Positions 1 through 9,160 of a stretch of DNA of 64,000 nt are shown one piece after another (the stretch's first letter is position 1; each line of letters opens with the position of its first letter). Position numbers and translations under genes: made by a program. Below the pieces are notes generated by a model. It did no database searches. It saw only the letters and a program-made list of their open reading frames with translations, and was not told where the DNA came from. Origin of the DNA: Daphnia carinata (lineage: Eukaryota; Arthropoda; Branchiopoda; Diplostraca; Daphniidae); NCBI RefSeq assembly GCF_022539665.2, contig NC_081334.1:6604424-6668423 (forward strand). The letters run 5' to 3'.

Positions 1-69
1 ATCACCTCTTCTCTACCTTTCAGCTTGTGGTTCGATCTTCAAGGTAGTAAACAGTACTACAGTACTTGA

Positions 70-127
70 TTTTTAGCCTGGCAAGGCTTTTTTTGCCATT
101 TTTAGCCTGGCAAGGCTTTTTTTTGGT
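70..127. repeat. Tandem direct repeat with small hairpin
   Basis: Two adjacent copies of a unit reading TTTTAGCCTGGCAAGGCTTT and then a T-run. Each copy contains a small hairpin (AGCCT, loop, AGGCT). It sits next to the pyrimidine-rich tail of the SINE-like unit and may belong to the same element. No coding signal. Confidence 0.6.
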
Positions 128-164
128 GTGCCATTTAGCCCCTTTATAGTAGGCATGGCTCTTC

Positions 165-427
165 TTTTTTCTCTTTTCTTTTCTCTCTTCTTTTTTTCTT
201 TCTTCTTGTTTTCTCTCTTCTTGTTTTCTCTCTTCTTTTTTTCTTTCTTGAAGGCGTAGAATCTTGCGTCTTGATCTGTTGTAGAAGCTTGCGTAATCCG
301 ATGAATCTTGCGTATCTTGAATGAAGATTTGGAGGGAAATGGAGGGGGGGAAATTGGCGGTGTCGGGATTTGAACCCGGGGCCTTCAGAATGCGAAGCGA
401 AGGTGGTAACCACTGTGCCAGGACCGC
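165..427 (-). mobile_element. tRNA-derived SINE-like element
   Basis: Read on the minus strand, 427 to 357 is a tRNA-like head. It has an A-box-like TGGCACAGTGGTTACC, a B-box GGTTCAAATCC inside a four-base-pair T stem, and acceptor-like ends GCGGT/ACCGC. The anticodon region is a long irregular loop, so this is not a functional tRNA. Downstream on the same strand come short AAGATACGC/AAGATTC-type repeats and then an A/G-rich tail of repeated GAAGAGAGAAAACAA units (about 245 down to 165). A Pol III promoter head followed by a purine tail is the usual layout of a tRNA-derived SINE. No target-site duplication was identified. The long reading frame through it is a by-product of the GA-rich tail. 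Confidence 0.6.
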
Positions 428-517
428 ACATCTCAAACAAATTTATTTTTCATCGACCTTCGTTCTAATACCGGAGCTATATAATATGTGACTAATAGTG
501 GTGTCGCGCTTTGGTAG

Positions 518-579
518 GGCGCTGTGGTATAGCACTGAGATCATACGTCGACTGTCCGTGTTCGGTTCTTATAGACGCC
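518..579 (+). other. Degenerate tRNA-like remnant
   Basis: Complementary ends GGCG/CGCC bracket an A-box-like TGTGGTATAGCACTGAG and a B-box-like GTTCGGTTC. It is only 62 nt long with no convincing anticodon arm, so it may be a SINE head or chance similarity. Confidence 0.25.
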
Positions 580-1680
580 ATTGCTTCAAAAAAATTTTTA
601 TTATTTTTATAAATGTAAATAAAAAAAATAAAATAACCCATTTTATTTATTTTAGAACAGCATTAAATCGAACACATTTTTAAAGCAATTAACCAGTGCC
701 CGTCAAAGCCAAACAAGTTACCAGAAAAATTTAAATTGGCTATGGAAATAAAACCATCGGATTGCCCCATCATATTTGTTTAGTTAAGCAATAAAGATAT
801 GGTTTTTTCCAAAAATAATTGTCATCGAACTTTCAACGTTATAAAGCCTCAAGAGAATCACAGCGTTTCCCAATGAACAGTGTGTTGCTCACCTAGATAA
901 CAAAATTGTGTGAGAGGCCTCGGGTTCATCATGTCTCAACAACAAATTGTTCATCATGGTTGAACAAAATAGATTCGTAATTCCTACGTATATATTCAAG
1001 GAACTCTCCCCAGCTTTTGCAATTGGGTCAAGTGCTTGTCAGAAATTCAGTCGGAGACTTGAGTCTTAAAAAATTCGGCGTGCGATATGTTTGGCACAGA
1101 CGTTTGGAGGATCAAATGGAGTTCGTGGTGTATCCTAGTCAGTGTTACTTTCTGAAAAGCGTACCGTTCACCATTGTCCGCTTGGTGGCTCTTATTGAGG
1201 AACATTTAACTTTTGAAGTTGTATAGAAGCGCCAAAAGCAACAGCGGTTTGGCCAAAAATCTCAAAATCCCGAGAAATCCCCATAAAATTAAATAGGCCC
1301 TGGATAATCCCGGAAACCCTAGATTTCCATAACTGCACCCTAGATTCCAAAAATTTTCCTTAAATCCCCCTAAATAAATTTCTTTTATTTTTATCATCTT
1401 GCAAGCAAACCAAATGATGAAAAAGATATCTTGTTGAAATTATACATCGATCAGTGACTGATGGCAATTTATCTGTTTCCCAATCGATTTTCAATAGTCC
1501 ATTGGGTACAAAAGTAAATGGGAAGCTCTTGTTCTATTTTTTTTGTAATTACATGGTTATTTTGCTTTTCAAAATTGCAATATAAGTAACATTATGTTAT
1601 TAAACATACATGAACAAGGGAAAATTGCCTACCAACATTGGCCTATATTTGACAGCTTTGTCTCATTTGGTTCGTTGAAC

Positions 1681-1806
1681 TTGCTGTTCCACATCCAGAT
1701 TGGTGCCACCAACAATGCCTGTTGTGACGAATATGTAGTCTTCCATGTACATCACAGCCAGCGCTAGTACTTCGTCTGGGAATGTAGCCAAAAACATACA
1801 AACACC
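1681..1806 (-). pseudogene. vasa: Short fragment of a vasa-type DEAD-box helicase
   Basis: The minus-strand translation reads VCMFLATFPDEV, then MYMEDYIFVTTGIVGG, then TNLDVEQ. This matches the stretch around helicase motif III and the linker to the second RecA domain of Vasa. The motif III triplet SAT is changed to LAT. It aligns in the same orientation with 6800-6925, a longer vasa-derived pseudogene in this window. No further helicase sequence is seen on either side, so it is an isolated gene scrap, probably carried by segmental duplication. The identification is firm; the cause of the duplication is inferred. Confidence 0.75.
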
Positions 1807-2691
1807 ACCAACACTAACAACAACAACAACAAACACACCAACAACTACCTACTTCACTATATTACAATATACGAAAATATCAAAGTGCACAATCTTCTTG
1901 ACTAAACATCACTGCCGATACGCCCTACACAATACGTCAATGTCACTTTTAAACTCGCCTAAAAGTAACAAAATTGATAATATCAAATTAGCAGGAAACA
2001 TTACACTAACCTAAAAGACATCTAACAGTCCCACATCTCGTCAAACGATTCAAAGAAGATGACCAACAATCCCACTACGTACCACGTCAGCCAATTAGCA
2101 GGATAAAGACAAACCCTAAAATGCTTAGAATAGTATTCAATTAGAAGAATCTTAAGACATGAAATACAGTTTTGGGACAATCATATCAGACCTGTTGAGA
2201 TTGTTGACAATCATCCATCAATACAGAAACAAAATGATCACTAACGGTACAAAAATAAAGAAAACAAGAATAAAAAATAAAATGCTCCCCCTGCTGAGGT
2301 CTCAATGGTAGGCGTCATTCCAACAGGGCTAACCTGGATATTTCGATCCCTTCACAAAACACAAAAAAATTTTATCGTCAGACCAAATACCCGAAAACTA
2401 TCAGGACTACACAGGAATCATTATCCTTTTGGCTACGGCTTAAATCACAAAAAATTCACCATTATACATCTCATCATTGTAGTAAAGCACACAAAACAGA
2501 AAGAACCGAAAACGCATTAGACCAACCTGAAATGCAAAACCAATTTCCCGTGGATGGTAAGATCCGACCCCTTGAACCTGAAACTTAAAACTATACAAAC
2601 ATTCTTAAAATAAACCCTCCACATGCACATCCCTGTGATCACTATGCGTATGGTTAACTCCCTACCAAAACAGCTAACAACAAAGTACGGA

Positions 2692-2827
2692 ACAGCGCTA
2701 GCGTGATGCAGTAGAAATATTAGGTGAGTATATGTAGAAAACTAACTAGAAATCTGACCGGTAGATGGCGATAGCGTTGAATCAAATATTATATAGCCCG
2801 ACTAATACTGCATCACGCTAGCGCTGT
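2692..2827. repeat. Perfect 22-bp inverted repeat with GCTAGCGC core
   Basis: ACAGCGCTAGCGTGATGCAG at 2692 recurs as its exact reverse complement ending at 2827 (22-bp arms, about 92-bp spacer). The right arm starts the dispersed repeat that follows, so this may be the end of a small non-autonomous element. Confidence 0.65.
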
Positions 2828-2985
2828 ACCGTACTGGCGCGCTAGCATTGCGTCAAGTATTCGATTTTTTTCAAAAACGATTAATTTAACAAAAAAAACA
2901 GAATTCAATTTTGAGTATACCCTCTGATATTCAACCAATTCCGATGAGTTTCAGTTTTTTCAGAAAATTTTTTTAAGCCCGACCG
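2806..2985 (+). repeat. Dispersed repeat family, copy A
   Basis: It begins CTGCATCACGCTAGCGCTGT and runs through a CAAAAACGATTAA tract and TTTTGAGTATACCCTCTGAT to CAACCAATTCCGATGAGT. It matches 8794-8963 in the same order with substitutions and small indels. No coding potential. The family is not recognised. Confidence 0.65.
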
Positions 2986-3025
2986 AGATAAGCCGGGCTT
3001 ATTTAGTCGGGCTTAAAATTTTTTT
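2964..3025. repeat. Hairpin with nested palindrome
   Basis: AAAATTTTTTTAAGCCCGAC pairs with GTCGGGCTTAAAATTTTTTT. The loop contains a second palindrome, ATAAGCCGGGCTTAT. It is compatible with a tiny MITE-like element; function unknown. Confidence 0.55.
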
Positions 3026-4388
3026 CGGTCAATGTATGTAGAGCATTATGAAATAGAAATGTGACCGGTAGATGGCGATAGCAGTAAAGCAGAAGAAAAA
3101 GCCAATATTTTTTATTTTTATTTTAGGTAAAACGGATTGCCATATGCCATAGTTAGTTGTCGTTTTGTTATACACGTGTATGGGCTGGAATAGGAGCCAA
3201 ACGGGACTGGAAAACGGGTTGCCATACATTGCATCAGACTTACCCATTCGCCAACCCAAGTGTGCATATGCCTTTCTTGGACAATTATTTTATTTTGCTA
3301 CTATGTTTGGTAAACTGCAATTATGCCCAATATTTTTGTCTTTCCATTTTAGGTTTCCTCTTAGATGATCTATACCTGATCATGTGTTCTAAAGTGATCT
3401 GCTTTCACAGCAGCTACATTTCTGTGTTCTTTTCCGTTGGTCTATGGTTTGAACTGAGGCAGGTATATCTATTATGCTATGTCACTAAGTACTATAGGGA
3501 AAAGAATAACTGAAGTTGATTGAGATCTATTCTGATTCTCCTGGTATCCATCTCAACAGGTTTTTATTTGCTTTTCAACACCCATTTCATAGTGGTACAT
3601 GTGGCTTTGATTAATATTACCATAAAGACTGCTGAAAATGAGTGTGGTACAGAAACCCAGAAATGGCATGAGTTCAACATCAAACATGGATTAGGCACTT
3701 ATCAGTTTTTTATCTATCAAAAAAGTATTTTTAATGCTATTATTTTGCATTCACAGAATTTTAGCAGGGGATCAAGTCAAATCTGGAAGTGTTACAGGAT
3801 GGAAGAGTTGCCCTGTAGTTGAAAAAACACTGAGAGTGCATTATTGTTAAGGTATGAGGTAAAGTAATAGAGTAATGCAAATTGTCTAATGAGAAGTATC
3901 ATCATGTGTTAATAAATCCAGTACAATCCTCATAGAATCCTTCATAGTGTCACAGCTAGAAGCCTCTAATAATTCTGCTTCTCTGGCTAAAGAACAACTT
4001 GTCCTTTACGTTCAGAGTGTTGGTGAAGCTGGATACTTAAATGGCCCTAAAGATGTTTCACTTCGCTGGCATTGCAGCGAAGAACATCATACATGGACTC
4101 TTTAGGTATGAAAGGAATTTTCTTGAAAAAATTTTGAATTTATGACGAAGCATTTCTCCTCCTTTTTGCCAACCATGTCTAATCTACAAAAAAAAAATTT
4201 ATCCAATAGGAAAGGATTTTCATATACTGGGAACATAACTATCTACAATGCAACATTCTATGGGTGCTATTTTATCATTCAAGAGCCTTATACAATGATG
4301 TTCATCTGCAATTTGTATGGCCTTTCCCAAGCTTCTGCCAGAAGTTGAATCTATGAGTCATGTAAGTCACATGAGCAACAATTGAGAT

Positions 4389-4553
4389 GCTTAATGGTGT
4401 TGTTTTTCTTTTCTCAGTATAGGTTAATAGTAACATTGGATCTGAAAAGATTCTGGTTGGGGCAAGACACTGAATAAATAGTAATGATTGGATGGATGAC
4501 ATGACATTTCTATACTTCATTCGGATTCTCGAAACGGTATTTTATATTTAAAA
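4389..4553. repeat. Diverged outer extension of the left fold-back arm
   Basis: This stretch is similar, inverted, to 6298-6467. Examples are GATCTGAAAAGATTCTGGTT against GATCTGAAAAGGTTTCTTGT, and ATACTTCATTCGGATTCTC against ATACTTCATTCAGATTCTC. Similarity is visibly weaker than in the inner arms, which suggests an older inverted duplication around the younger element. Confidence 0.6.
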
Positions 4554-5165
4554 AATTGAAGTGCATATCTGGGCTCCCTTCCTTTCCGTAGCCCCGTTTC
4601 CCCTTGACTCGTAATAAGCCCGTAGGGGGTCATGCCCCTACTGTACGGTATATATAAAAATAACATATACCGAGGTTTGGAGGGCTCTGGCCGGAAAGGG
4701 GACGTGGGGTTCCGCTTAGTCCGATGATGTGTTCACGGAGGGCGACGTGGCTACCCACAAATCCGAACTAAAGGTTAATCGCTCCAGTAAAAATGTTCCA
4801 AATCTTCGGCTCTTCTTCCGGCTTCTCTTAGCCAATCACCGGGTAATCTCCCCGGTGGGTCAACAAGGCAATGTCTCCCCCTGCCTGGGTTGACGGCAAC
4901 TTTTGAAAGGGCTATTGTGCCTTTTTAAAGTTGCAAAAATAATTCTGATGTGCAGAGAATTGTCAATAAAAATTTTTTTATAAAATATTTTTTCCAAAAG
5001 TTGTTTCTTTCATTGCCTGTTTTTGCTGTGTTTACACATGACATTTATCACCTTTTTTTTATTTAGCTTGCTCAATTCATCTTTATTGTTATGGCCACCT
5101 GATGGTAAGCATTGGGACACGTTTAATGGTAAGCATTGTTTCCATTGGTTTATCGTTTATCTGTA
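4554..5165 (+). repeat. Left arm of the fold-back element
   Basis: 612 bp, pairing with 5709-6297. Mismatches are few and mostly single-base, apart from a short internal duplication near its inner end. Contains no coding frame that both arms conserve. Confidence 0.8.
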
Positions 5166-5180
5166 AGCACTCAATTATTA

Positions 5181-5242
5181 TCCAGGGATCGAACTCTGGA
5201 TGTTCGGCATACTGCGCCGATGCTCTACCAATGAGCCATGAA
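5181..5242 (-). other. tRNA-like unit 1 in fold-back loop
   Basis: Minus strand: the A-box GGCTCATTGGTAGAGCATCG is close to canonical, and the B-box AGTTCGATCCC lies in a TCCAG/CTGGA-type T stem. No good anticodon stem. Probably a tRNA-derived SINE head or decayed tRNA copy. Confidence 0.55.
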
Positions 5243-5367
5243 TCATATGATGACAAGTTGGCTTTTTTCTAGTCACTTGCGGACTTGCATTTACACTTAG
5301 AATAAAACTGAAATGCAATACTGCAAAAAAATTTTCTACATTTATTCTGCTTCATTTTTAAACATCT

Positions 5368-5432
5368 ACTCAGGTTTGAACCCAGGGTAACAGATATCGC
5401 AGCTAAAGACTATACCACAGAGCTATGGTCCT
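5368..5432 (-). other. tRNA-like unit 2 in fold-back loop
   Basis: Minus strand: A-box-like TAGCTCTGTGGTATAGTC and B-box GGGTTCAAACC. The acceptor ends pair poorly. Same interpretation as unit 1, with a different source tRNA. Confidence 0.5.
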
Positions 5433-5530
5433 TATGAAAGCATTAGACAGATAAACATATATTTGTGAAGGACTGCATAAACATACTAGACGATAACATA
5501 TGATATGCGATAATAAAAAATTATATATAT

Positions 5531-5596
5531 CTCGTGGCTTAATGTTAGAGCATCGGCGTTGCACGATGAATGTCTGGGGATCGGTTCCCATACGAG
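5531..5596 (+). other. tRNA-like unit 3 in fold-back loop
   Basis: Plus strand: CTCGT and ACGAG ends pair as an acceptor stem. It has A-box-like TGGCTTAATGTTAGAGCATC and B-box-like GGATCGGTTCCC. Its A-box half resembles unit 1 in opposite orientation, so units 1 and 3 may be related inverted copies. Confidence 0.5.
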
Positions 5597-5708
5597 TAAA
5601 ATAAAATACAAATTCAAAATTACTTCAGAAAATATCCAGGTATTACACGTTATTCCTTGAATCTAAGTTGAAGAATTCAAAGAGTGTAATAAATAAAAAT
5701 TGAATACA

Positions 5709-6297
5709 TACAGATAAACGATAAACCAATGGAAACAGTGCTTACCATCAAAGGTGGCAAAAACAATAAAGTTGAATTGAGCAAGCCAAATAAAAAAAAA
5801 GGTGATAAATGTAATGTGTAAACACAGCAAAAACAGGCAATGAAAGAAACAACTTTTGGAAAAAATATTTTATAAAAAAAATTTTATTGACAATTCTCTG
5901 CACATCAATTATTTTTGCAACTTTAAAAAGGCACAATAGCCCTTTCAAAAGTTGCCGTCAACCCAGGCAGGGGGAGACACTGCCTTGTTGACCCACCGGG
6001 GAGATTACCCGGTGATTGGCTAAGAGAAGCCGGAAGAAGAGCTGAAGATTTGGAACATTTTTACAGGAGCGATTAACCTTTAGTTCGGATTTGTGGGTAG
6101 CCACGTCGCCCTCCGTGAACACATCATCGGACTAAGCGGAACCCCACGTCCCCTTTCCGGCCAGAGCCCTCCAAACCTCGGTATATGTTGTTTTTATATA
6201 TACCGTACAGTAGGGGCATGACCCCCTACGGGCTTATTACGAGTCAAGGGGAAACGGGGCTACGGAAAGGAAGGGAGCCCAGATATGCACTTCAATT
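5709..6297 (-). repeat. Right arm of the fold-back element
   Basis: 589 bp, the reverse complement of the left arm. The open frame starting near 6185 lies mostly in the arm and is not conserved as a protein. Confidence 0.8.
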
Positions 6298-6467
6298 TAT
6301 GAAAAATTTAATACCGTTTTTAAATGAGAATCTGAATGAAGTATGGAAATTCCATGTAGTGTATCCAAACATAATAATTTATTCAGGACCTTGCCCCAAA
6401 CAAGAAACCTTTTCAGATCAAAATTTATTGTTCATCTATAACAAGACAGTAAAACACCATTAGGCAT
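6298..6467. repeat. Diverged outer extension of the right fold-back arm
   Basis: Inverted partner of 4389-4553, about three-quarters identical by eye. Weak similarity such as AAGCTTCTG(A/C)CAGAAG can be followed to about 6560. Confidence 0.55.
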
Positions 6468-6600
6468 AAAAACTCTTAATTCATATATATAGTTCATACC
6501 TTACATGATTCGTGAGTTGATTGCGAGCATATTCTTCTGTCAGAAGCTTCAGAAGAGACATTTACGATTTTCGTTTACACTCACCATGGATGCTGGTAGA

Positions 6601-8290
6601 CTAGACATTTAAAGTTAAGACACTTTGCCCAATTCCAACAGTTTTGATTCTTACTTGTAAGTTGTTATTGTACGAGAATGCAGCGACGAAATCCGCGGTC
6701 TTTTTGCTGTTGACAAAAAGGATAGTCTTGGCACAACCGAGATCTTGTAAAACTTCGATCAGCTTAGCTCTCTTATCTCTTTTCGAGCACTGAAAAAACA
6801 GCTGCTCAACACCCGGATTGGTGCCATCGACTATGCCTGTTGTGACGAATATGTAGTCTTCCATGTACGTCGCAGCCAGCTCTTGCACTTCATCTGGGAA
6901 TGCATCCGAAAACATACAAACACGACGGATTCCCTACAGACAAACAAATAGTATTACATCAGTCGAATCTCGTACTCCAAAGCCATCTAGAACATACTTT
7001 CGGATGCATCGTTGGATAGTTGATAATTTTTTCAACATTGGGGCCGAAACCCATATCAAGCATTCGATCAGCTTCGTCCAAAATTTAAAACCTGACCCCC
7101 GATAAGTCAAATACTCCACGGTCGAGAAAACCGTTGAATCGCCCGCGGTCGCGACAAGAATATTGCACACAGCTTTAAGATTTGACCGCTGATGGCTCGT
7201 CACAGTTCCTCCATATATAATCACAGATTTTAAAACCGAACTGTAGGAGAATTTACACGTCTCGCGATGAATTTGAATGGCCAATTCACGAGTGGGTGCG
7301 ACAATTACAACTTCTGGCTTTTGCCCATGGCATGAGACGCACCAGCAACCCCTTGTTCTAACAATATGTTCAAATCCGGTACCGAGTACGACGCCTGCAT
7401 GAAAAAAATATAAAATTTTAGATGACTTAATCAACGAATATGACGAAGGGTTTCTTGAGTATCTTAGATGCAATTGGACCTTTTAGTAGTCGCAATCACC
7501 GGCGTGCCCACTCAAAATCACTTCTACTTCAACTTACCCAGTTCATAGCGACCCATTTGAATCAAGTCAGTACGAGGGCATCAATGTTTCAAAATTAGAC
7601 AGCGTTAATTAATTGGATTACCGTTTTGCCGGAGCCCCTGACAGCACAAGCAATGAAATCTCTTTTGGCAAGAACAACTGCAACTGAAGCTTTCTGAACA
7701 GGTGTTGGTTTTATGTAGCCAGAATTTTTAATGTTTTGAAGTAGTAATTGGCGCAGGACGGCTTCTTTGAATGTGTTATGTATTGTGGTACATCTTTTCC
7801 TGTAACCTTAAGCAAACCCAATAGATATTTTTAAATCATAAAATACAGTTTGGGGAAATGGCTTACCTGGAGGATGACTATCAAAATTGTTAAAGCGTTC
7901 CCCACAGACGATGCCCTTAACCAATTCCTTTTCATCATATGCACAACTTCCAGAATGTATTGCTCATGTGGCTTTCCATTTTCCGTCAATTCACTGAATG
8001 GATTCCAGCAGCCTTTCGAGGTGTGGCCAGGTTCATGACACTAGGGGTAAAACAATGAACACTGGAACATAATGACAAGTACGACTTCCACCATCGTCGC
8101 GGCCCTCATGTGGACAATCCTTCGAGAAATGTCCCCCTTCCCCATACTATACAAAGCACCAAGAAGTTAAGTTTGAACATATTTTACGACATTTTCATCT
8201 TACTTTACGATGTCAACGGATCACTACCACCGTCCCCACCAGCTTGTGGACACTCTCTTGCAAAATGTCCTTCTCCACACTGTTAAACAA
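6601..8290 (-). pseudogene. vasa: Decayed vasa-type DEAD-box helicase with introns retained
   Basis: Read on the minus strand, the order is that of arthropod Vasa. CCHC zinc-knuckle codons (GHFARECP near 8280-8230, GGHFSKDCP near 8150-8110) come first, then a Q-motif (GYIKPTPVQK, about 7700) and motif I GSGKT (about 7625). Motif Ia PTRELAIQI follows (about 7290), then the DEAD region (EADRMLDMGF, about 7075-7045) and motif III (about 6905). The last readable part is the start of the second RecA domain (KTILFVNSKKTADF, about 6730-6685). It cannot be translated in one frame. There are shifts between the Q-motif and motif I and between motif Ia and DEAD, motif III SAT reads SDA, and the C-terminal half is missing. 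A GT...AG intron is still present inside (6934-6997), so this is a DNA-level duplicate rather than a retrocopy. The functional parent would lie elsewhere. Confidence 0.8.
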
Positions 8291-8793
8291 AACCATATTA
8301 AAGTAATCACACTAGGAATACAAGAAAATACTTACCTTGTGACCCAGTCCAGAAAAAAATCGCCAAAGCCGCGAGGTCAAGAAGTAAAATCTAGCGAGGA
8401 AGGTAGACAGCAGACTGCACGCGTTGAGCCAATCTAGAAATATGCCTGAAAAAAAAAACTGCCCGATGAGCCACGGTTTAAGGCGCCTCTTGTGGACGCA
8501 AAGGTGATTATGAGAAACTTTATCCGTCACAAATGAAATGTTTTTAAACAAATTTTAAGTAATCATCCAAATCAAGATTTAATTTTTAAAAAAGGGAAAA
8601 AAGTATAACACTTGGGGAACCATACTTTAATTTCTTGCTCATTTTTTTTAGTTTATTCCAAAATGGAGTATGATGACTTTTCGTTAAGGCCATCCAGCTT
8701 CTCCAGTACCACCAGGTTCACATGCCTACCTGACCAATTCCAATAAGTGTCAGTTTTTGCCGAAAATTTTTTAAAAACAAGTCTGACTTTCTG

Positions 8794-8963
8794 CTGCATC
8801 GCGCTAGCGCTGTAGCGTACTGGCGCGCTATCATTTTCTAAAATATTCGGTGTATTTCAAAAACGATTGACTTAATGAAAAAAATAGCAATTTTCCCGGA
8901 ATCAGCATTCAATTTTGAGTATACCCTGTGATACTCAACCAATTCCGATGAGTGTCAGTGTCA
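8794..8963 (+). repeat. Dispersed repeat family, copy B
   Basis: Begins CTGCATCGCGCTAGCGCTGT and repeats the order of motifs in copy A (CAAAAACGATTGA, TTTTGAGTATACCCTGTGAT, CAACCAATTCCGATGAGT). A further partial unit (GACCAATTCCAATAAGTGTC) lies just upstream at about 8730, hinting at a tandem arrangement. Confidence 0.65.
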
Positions 8964-9160
8964 GCTGTTCCTTAAATTGTGTATGAGAGATCATTTTAAA
9001 ATTTTTTAGCTATTGTTGTTCCTTAATCCACTGTAAACATGACCCTATGCATAAACTTTTTTGAACTAAATATGGGGCAACTTCTGTTTGCTGGCATTTT
9101 GTCTGATGAAACTTATTAAATTTGATTACCTTTAGAAATATGGCAAAAGCCAGGTTGCTA

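Larger units (their letters stand above)
2750..3083. repeat. Direct repeats flanking a roughly 280-bp segment
   Basis: AGAAATCTGACCGGTAGATG at about 2750 recurs with one change at about 3057, and both copies continue GCGATAGC. They bracket the dispersed repeat copy and the hairpin at 2964-3025. The arrangement resembles a local duplication or the ends of an inserted element. Confidence 0.55.
4554..6297. mobile_element. 1.74-kb fold-back (long-TIR) element containing tRNA-like units
   Basis: The left arm (4554-5165) and right arm (5709-6297) are near-identical reverse complements. They share the outer end AATTGAAGTGCATATCTGGG, a GC-rich block (GGTTTGGAGGGCTCTGGCC) and the inner end CATTGGTTTATCGTTTATCT. 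The left arm carries an extra short duplication (GGTAAGCATTG twice, about 5103-5140). Between the arms lie about 540 bp with three tRNA-like sequences. I see no transposase frame, so it would be non-autonomous. Known fold-back elements and long-TIR MITEs share this shape. tRNA-like units in the loop are unusual and may be nested SINEs. No clear target-site duplication is visible, because inverted similarity continues outside the arms. Confidence 0.75.

Noticed and set aside
1017-1226. Open frame of 69 codons (QLGQVLVRNSVGDLSLKKFG...)
   Set aside because: No ATG start, no domain and no flanking exon; in a region of repeats and gene scraps.
1200-1400. Repeated AAATCCC/AACCCTAGA-like words as interstitial telomere repeat
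   Set aside because: The words are irregular and do not form TTAGG arrays.
3932-4105. 57-codon open frame reading ESFIVSQLEASNNSASLAKE ... GEAGYLNGPKDVSLRW
   Set aside because: It looks protein-like and ends at a TAG just before a GTATGA donor-like word, but it has no ATG, no partner exon and no family I recognise. It could be a gene relic.
5181-5596. Functional tRNA genes
   Set aside because: The A and B boxes are good, but acceptor, anticodon and T arms do not form complete cloverleafs; better explained as tRNA-derived repeat units.
6185-6463. 92-codon plus-strand frame over the right end of the fold-back element
   Set aside because: It runs through the inverted-repeat arm and its diverged flank. 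The matching left arm does not preserve the frame, so it is not a transposase.
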